Shown: in pieces, positions 6,154 to 9,394 of the stretch
Layout of the letters: each line of letters opens with the position of its first letter
How positions within the stretch are numbered: the stretch's first letter is position 1
Assembly: GCA_020024215.1 (NCBI GenBank)
Contig: JAHHUC010000066.1
Span: 1-9,394, forward strand
Direction of reading: 5' to 3'
DNA length: 9,394 bases
DNA from: Oscillospiraceae bacterium
GTDB taxonomy: Bacteria; Bacillota; Clostridia; Oscillospirales; Ruminococcaceae
Made by a program: the position numbers and the translations under genes
Notes under the pieces: generated by a model
Seen by the model: only the letters and a program-made list of their open reading frames with translations
Told to the model about the DNA's origin: nothing
Databases searched by the model: none

Positions 6154-6570
6154 TTAACCCCTTTCTTTGGAAAGCCATACAAGATGAGCTATTGACGGTA
6201 TGCTTTCCTTTTGAAAAACAGTCAGCGGACTCATCAAAGCACCGGTGGGTATAAAGAGGATATTCTCCAATGCCTTTTCTTTCAAGGCAGGCAGAAAGGC
6301 GGAGGATAAAACCGCAGCAGAACATCCGCAGCCGGATGCTCCGGCAGGAGTATTCTGTTTTTTTGTGTCATAAATGAGCTTTCCGCAATCGGTGTGCTGC
6401 TTTTTTATATCAAGCCCCTCCTTATCCAGAATTTCTAAAAGCAGCTCAGAGCCTATCACTCCCAAATCACCTGTGGCAATAATATCAAAGCAGTCGGGAG
6501 AAAGTCCTGTATCCTTGAAAAAGCCTATTATGGTCTCGGCTGCAGCAGGGGATAAAGACTGATTTACACC
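6154..6570 (-). pseudogene. spoVAD: spoVAD 3' fragment, interrupted by recombinase element
   Basis: This is the last ~138 codons of spoVAD; the whole protein is about 338 residues in the family. SpoVAD is a thiolase-like peripheral protein that binds dipicolinic acid for SpoVA-mediated uptake. The fragment reads SPAAAETIIGFFKDTG, IATGDLGVIGSELLLEILDK, AGASGCGCSAAVL, then IPTGALMSPLTVFQKESIPS and IAHLVWL, all SpoVAD hallmarks with no internal stop or shift. Homology fades just before SPAAAE, where relatives have MGAAMAPAAA, and an in-frame TAA sits at 6576-6574. No ATG or GTG lies between, so it cannot be translated well as it stands. The intact frame suggests either a recent break or one that is repaired by excision. 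The 5' portion is absent from this window. Confidence 0.9.
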
Positions 6571-6595
6571 ATTTTATTTAATAAGCACGGCTTTT

Positions 6596-6624
6596 GCATA
6601 ATAAATGTTATCCTTGCCTTATGC
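6596..6624. repeat. Short inverted repeat near the element end
   Basis: GCATAA (6596-6601) and TTATGC (6619-6624) form a 6-bp inverted repeat with 17 bases between them. It sits between the spoVAD break and the recombinase stop. A second tiny hairpin, GCCT/AGGC (6616-6619 with 6626-6629), overlaps it. It could be part of the attachment-site arm recognised by the recombinase, or chance in AT-rich DNA. No Rho-independent terminator with a T-tail is seen after the recombinase. Confidence 0.35.
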
Positions 6625-8303
6625 TAGGCTGTGAACCTTATCCCGTTCTCTTTTATATAACCTAATATCTCCTTATAGGAATCTCTGAATTTAAAGGAAA
6701 TTTCTATCTTTCCATCAGGGAAAACCATAATTTCCTCAATAAGCTCCAATATCATAGCTCTGTTAAGGCTCTCCAGCCTGCCATATTTTGTAAAGGCCTT
6801 CAGAAACAGGTTGCTGCTTGTAAGACACTGCTCAAGCTCCTCCCTTGCCTTTTTAGCTTCATTCTCCTTTTCCTCCAGCCTTTTAAGCTCACAGATTGTC
6901 CTTTCCTTCAAGGAAAGATATTCGGATTTTGAAATTATCCCATCCTTCCAGTCAGGATAGAGATCCAGCTGCATTTTAAGCAGCTTTTCCCTTTCTTTTT
7001 TTATGCCCTCAAGTGCTGCATCCAGTGATTTTCCCCGGGTTTCGTTCTTAGGCAGCGCATTTATTTCCTCTGCAAGTGAGGAAATCTCCAAAGAGGTGTC
7101 TATCATTTTCTGAAGGATTTGCAAAACCGCCTGCTCCAGCTTGTCTATTCTTATGGTGTGATTGCCGCAGGGGGGTATTTTCAGCTTTTTATTTCCGGGG
7201 CATTTATAATATCTGTATGTTCCGTAAGGCTGCACGTTGGTTTTTTTGTTCATCAGCTTTTTGCAGTCGGAGCATTTGACCAAGCCTGCAAAAAGATCGG
7301 CTTCAAAGGTTTTGGGGCTGGTGCGCACATGGTTTGAAAACATAGACTGCACCCTTTTGAATGTCTCTTCATCAATTATAGGCTCATGTGTTCCCTTGAC
7401 AATTATCCAATCCTCTCTGGGCACCTGGCGGCATTTCTTTATTTTGTAGGATATGGTGGTATTTTTTCCCTGCACCATATTCCCGGCATAGGTTTCGTTT
7501 TTTAATATTCTTCTTACCGAGCTATCTGACCAAAGTCCGTCATTTTTATCCTTTGAAGGGTGGTTGTACCTCATCCCCTTAAGCTTTTTATAAAAGGAGG
7601 GATTTGGTATGTTCTGTGCATTAAGCTCCTTCGCTATTCCTATTATGCTTTTGCCGTTTATAAACATGGAGAATATTTTTCTTACAACCTCTGAAGCCTC
7701 CTCATCAATTATAAGCCTGTGGTGATCCATGGGGTCTTTAAGATATCCATAGCAGGCAAAGGAGCCTATAAACTGTCCCTTCTGCCTGCACAGATTCAGT
7801 GTGCTTCTTACATTTACAGAGGTTGTGGCAGCTACACTTTCATTTATCACATTCTGAACTCCCACCGTTATGCAGCGTGTCGAGGCGTTCATATTAGGTG
7901 AAAATGTGTCCAGACAGTTGTTTATTGCTATGAATCTTATCCTCAGCCTTGTAAAAACATCATCCAGATAATAGCCTCCGTCCACTGCATTTCGGCAGAA
8001 TCTGGATAAATCCTTGACCAGAACGCAGTTTACCATGCCTTTCTTTATATCCTCCATCATGCGTATGAAATTCGGGCGATCAAAATTGGTTCCGCTGAAG
8101 CCGTCATCCACATATATGTCGAAAATTTCCATATCCGGGTGCTGCTTTACATATTCCTTGAGTATTTCCCTTTGCGATGTGACAGAATAGCTTTCTTCCT
8201 TTTCCCCCTCATCCTCTCTTGACAATCTTACATAAAGGGCAGCCCTCCATGTCTTAATAACCTGATGAGGCTGCCCTGATGTGTCTGTATATTCTTTTTT
8301 CAT
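6624..8303 (-). CDS. Large serine recombinase (TndX/TnpX-like)
   Basis: This 559-residue site-specific recombinase would integrate or excise the element through a serine-DNA intermediate. The N-terminal resolvase domain shows LYVRLSRED with nucleophile Ser28 and Arg26, YVDDGFSGTNFDRP (64-77), and VKDLSRFCRN (96-105) with Arg101 and Arg104. The recombinase domain follows (IGSFACYGYLKDP, 179-191; LWSDSSVRRILKNETYAGN, 257-275). The zinc ribbon has CSDC (344-347), YYKC (Cys368) and PPCG (Cys379). A coiled-coil region rich in Lys/Glu/Leu spans about 400-500. Length and domains are complete. I start it at ATG 8303, behind AGGAGG (8322-8317, spacing 13). An in-frame ATG at 8354 has no binding site and sits at the predicted transcription start. 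It is oriented like spoVAD, with its stop about 50 bp from the break. Confidence 0.95.
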   Translation of the reverse strand: MKKEYTDTSGQPHQVIKTWRAALYVRLSREDEGEKEESYSVTSQREILKEYVKQHPDMEIFDIYVDDGFSGTNFDRPNFIRMMEDIKKGMVNCVLVKDLSRFCRNAVDGGYYLDDVFTRLRIRFIAINNCLDTFSPNMNASTRCITVGVQNVINESVAATTSVNVRSTLNLCRQKGQFIGSFACYGYLKDPMDHHRLIIDEEASEVVRKIFSMFINGKSIIGIAKELNAQNIPNPSFYKKLKGMRYNHPSKDKNDGLWSDSSVRRILKNETYAGNMVQGKNTTISYKIKKCRQVPREDWIIVKGTHEPIIDEETFKRVQSMFSNHVRTSPKTFEADLFAGLVKCSDCKKLMNKKTNVQPYGTYRYYKCPGNKKLKIPPCGNHTIRIDKLEQAVLQILQKMIDTSLEISSLAEEINALPKNETRGKSLDAALEGIKKEREKLLKMQLDLYPDWKDGIISKSEYLSLKERTICELKRLEEKENEAKKAREELEQCLTSSNLFLKAFTKYGRLESLNRAMILELIEEIMVFPDGKIEISFKFRDSYKEILGYIKENGIRFTA

Positions 8304-8359
8304 TTGTGTCTGTGTACCTCCTTTGAAAAGAGGACAGCACAGGTTTGCAAGCATCTGTA

Positions 8360-8388
8360 ATTATACCATTTTATCCTGCTGCCCTCAA
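8360..8388 (-). promoter_or_regulatory. Sigma-A promoter of the recombinase (extended -10)
   Basis: On the minus strand, TTGAGG (8388-8383), a 17-base spacer and TATAAT (8365-8360) form a strong vegetative-type promoter, with TG one base upstream of the -10. The start point is near 8353, leaving a leader of about 50 nt before ATG 8303. The pattern does not resemble sigma-E or sigma-K boxes, so recombinase synthesis is not obviously restricted to sporulation. Confidence 0.75.
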
Positions 8389-8403
8389 GATGAAGCTGCA
8401 AGT

Positions 8404-8670
8404 TTAATCCGGTAAATTGTTCCTTTCGGGAAAAAGGGAGCGCAGAAGCGCAGATTTGAATTGGGCTCCGCTTTCTTTCATTCTCACCTTGACTGTCAAA
8501 TCCCCCGATTTAAAAAGATAGGGATTTTTGATTTGGCATATAAAATCATCAAGGCGCTCATCCAAGGGCAGAGCCTTATTTACTTCTATGCTGCCGATAT
8601 CTTTAAGCTCATGGCTGAGACTTGAATTTATATCGCAGGATGCCAAAGAAGAAAGAGTTTTTTCTGTCAT
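8404..8670 (-). CDS. Small conserved accessory protein next to recombinase (DUF6870-like, tentative)
   Basis: This protein has 88 residues from ATG 8670. A TTG at 8679 is in frame but lies only about three bases from the AAGGAA (8687-8682) that would serve it; the ATG is 12 bases away. The core ALPLDERLDDFICQIKNPYL, then FKSGDLTVKVRM, resembles short proteins found beside recombinases in clostridial mobile elements. I recall these as DUF6870, but could not check that. It is soluble, with no signal peptide or membrane segment, and no obvious helix-turn-helix. It precedes the recombinase by 100 bp containing the recombinase promoter, so the two are probably separately initiated. Possible jobs are recombination directionality factor or regulator of the recombinase; both are inference from position and size. 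Confidence 0.7.
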   Translation of the reverse strand: MTEKTLSSLASCDINSSLSHELKDIGSIEVNKALPLDERLDDFICQIKNPYLFKSGDLTVKVRMKESGAQFKSALLRSLFPERNNLPD

Positions 8671-8725
8671 GATAATCAAGCTTCCTTTCCTGCTTATTAT
8701 TGGTGGCAGATGTAAATTTAATACC

Positions 8726-8764
8726 GCAGCAGAAAATTTTTCCTTAAAGCTTTGGCAGCAGAAA
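8726..8764. repeat. Direct repeat upstream of the 88-residue protein
   Basis: GCAGCAGAAA occurs at 8726-8735 and again at 8755-8764, 29 bp apart, each followed by an AT-rich stretch and then AAAGC. It lies in the 150-bp gap between the SLOG gene and the 88-residue protein gene, upstream of the latter. It could be a pair of operator half-sites, but two copies of a 10-mer are weak evidence. The rest of the gap shows no terminator and no clear promoter. Confidence 0.3.
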
Positions 8765-8821
8765 TATTTAAAGCACCGAATAAAGCAGCTTCTGATAAGC
8801 CTATGACAGAGGTATCTATTG

Positions 8822-9343
8822 TTATAAAATGCCTATATTCACACAGGTGGGATCAATGAGTATGATTTCCTTGCCGCCCTGCCTTGCATATTCCACAGCA
8901 TCCATTGTGTCCCCCGGCTCATTGTTCCACACAGCTAAAAGTATGTCACACCCGTCAACCATATATCTGTTTCTCCTTTCTATGCAGTCGGGGGTATATT
9001 TTTTCTGGAGCATAGTCTCCTTATCACACACCTGGGCAATGCTAAAATATCTGTTTCTGAAGCCCTCGGTCCATTTTTCCGGCTGAGATTCGCAGGGAAT
9101 GGCACATTCTAAGCTTATTGTGGGATACAGCTTTTTAAGCTTTATAACTATTTCCGCTGCAAACATATCAATGCCTAAGCCCATGCCGGTTATAAATTTT
9201 GTCACATTTCTGTTTACTATCAGATCTATTATCCTTCTTTCCAATTCCTCTTTCAAAAACAGACACTGTTCATCAGCCTCATTAAAGCCAAAGGGAAGAT
9301 TCTGAGGTTTATTTCCGATAAAAGCACAAATCAAGTTTTTCAT
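8822..9343 (-). CDS. SLOG-family protein (DUF1273/YpsA-like)
   Basis: This is a 173-residue Rossmann-like SLOG protein. The N-terminal FIGNKPQNLPFG (8-19) corresponds to the family's FTGHRPxKL, with His-Arg changed to Asn-Lys. ITGMGLGIDMFAAE (51-64) is the glycine-rich nucleotide-binding segment, followed by LECAIPCESQPEKW (78-91), RRNRYMVDGCDILLAVWN (123-140) and GDTMDAVEYARQGGKEIILI (144-163). SLOG proteins are thought to bind nucleotides or nucleotide-derived ligands; YpsA-type members have no agreed biochemical role. Versions of this family are frequent in Firmicute mobile elements, which fits its place inside the presumed element. ATG 9343 follows AAAGG (9357-9353) at nine bases. No signal peptide or membrane segment. 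The flank 9344-9394 holds no gene. Confidence 0.88.
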   Translation of the reverse strand: MKNLICAFIGNKPQNLPFGFNEADEQCLFLKEELERRIIDLIVNRNVTKFITGMGLGIDMFAAEIVIKLKKLYPTISLECAIPCESQPEKWTEGFRNRYFSIAQVCDKETMLQKKYTPDCIERRNRYMVDGCDILLAVWNNEPGDTMDAVEYARQGGKEIILIDPTCVNIGIL

Positions 9344-9394
9344 GTTTATTCGCCTTTCTGTATGTATTAACGTGTTATTCTGAATTTCTAATAC

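Larger units (their letters stand above)
6556..9394 (-). mobile_element. Serine-recombinase integrative element inside spoVAD (one end; continues past the window)
   Basis: The left limit is where spoVAD homology stops, between about 6550 and 6575; the exact base is uncertain. Next to it, in the same orientation, are a large serine recombinase, an 88-residue accessory protein and a SLOG-family protein. No host-type sporulation or housekeeping gene occurs from there to the window end, and the spoVAD 5' part is not seen, so the element exceeds 2.8 kb and its right end is outside. A recombinase with its 3' end about 50 bp from an attachment junction is the usual layout for such integrases. It could be a prophage, an integrative mobilizable element or a skin-like intervening sequence; too little is visible to decide. 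An alternative is a dead, rearranged locus. Confidence 0.8.

Noticed and set aside
5784..6254. 156-residue plus-strand frame opposite spoVAE and spoVAD
   Set aside because: Antisense shadow; the minus-strand products are unmistakable SpoVAE and SpoVAD sequences.
6154..6325. Longer start for spoVAE, giving a 182-residue protein from 6325
   Set aside because: The extra 59 residues lie over spoVAD in another frame, have no SpoVAE similarity, and the ATG at 6148 has a good AGGGG binding site.
7849..7980. Unusual AATTSVNVRST stretch in the recombinase after the catalytic domain
   Set aside because: At first it looked like loss of the common DISKKVRS-type segment, but I believe this variant is a normal subgroup among Firmicute serine recombinases.
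8304..8354. Upstream ATG for the recombinase at 8354
   Set aside because: No ribosome binding site, and it coincides with the predicted transcription start; ATG 8303 follows AGGAGG.
8697..8815. Minus-strand open stretch reading IDTSVIGLSEAALFGALNIS and onward, between the SLOG gene and the 88-residue protein
   Set aside because: It looks somewhat protein-like but has no ATG or GTG and no binding site, and it ends at a stop after about 34 codons; probably chance.
1..9394. CRISPR array, tRNA or rRNA genes, riboswitch
   Set aside because: No regularly spaced repeats, cloverleaf-like segments or recognised riboswitch cores were seen on either strand.

Overview
The window looks like chromosome from an anaerobic, endospore-forming Clostridia-type Firmicute. 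It is AT-rich with good AGGAGG-type ribosome binding sites. It carries the sporulation genes spoIIQ, spoVAE and part of spoVAD, an AbrB-family regulator with a zinc ribbon, and proteins with a clostridial flavour. No species can be named from the sequence alone.

Layout. Positions 1-574 hold a strong terminator and the remains of one or two small reading frames, with no convincing intact gene. Positions 575-1624 (minus) are mnmA, the tRNA 2-thiouridylase, with its own extended -10 promoter. Divergent from it, 1722-4145 (plus) is a tightly coupled pair: a LUD/LutC-family protein, then a two-domain NAD synthetase whose glutaminase half has lost two of its three catalytic residues. A strong bidirectional terminator separates this pair from a convergent 83-residue AbrB-type regulator (4220-4471, minus). 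About 560 bp of AT-rich DNA follows, then spoIIQ (5029-5745, plus). spoIIQ converges across a second bidirectional hairpin on the spoVA genes, spoVAE (5777-6148, minus) and the 3' part of spoVAD (6154 to about 6570, minus).

The main discovery is at about 6550-6575. spoVAD stops abruptly there: roughly its last 138 codons are present in an intact reading frame with no start codon, and the first 60 percent is missing. Immediately beyond, in the same orientation, lies a large serine recombinase (6624-8303) whose 3' end is about 50 bp from the break. Its own promoter, a small 88-residue protein and a SLOG/DUF1273 protein follow, up to the window edge. This is the arrangement expected when a recombinase-bearing element has integrated site-specifically inside a sporulation gene, as with skin in sigK or SPbeta in spsM. 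The other end of the element, and the spoVAD 5' half, would lie to the right of base 9394.

How the genes fit together. SpoIIQ (forespore side of the engulfment channel) and SpoVAD/SpoVAE (dipicolinic acid uptake into the forespore) serve one developmental programme. If the element is real and excisable, spore dipicolinate loading would depend on its removal. Because spoVAD is a forespore gene in known systems, this differs from the classical mother-cell skin case and is worth checking.
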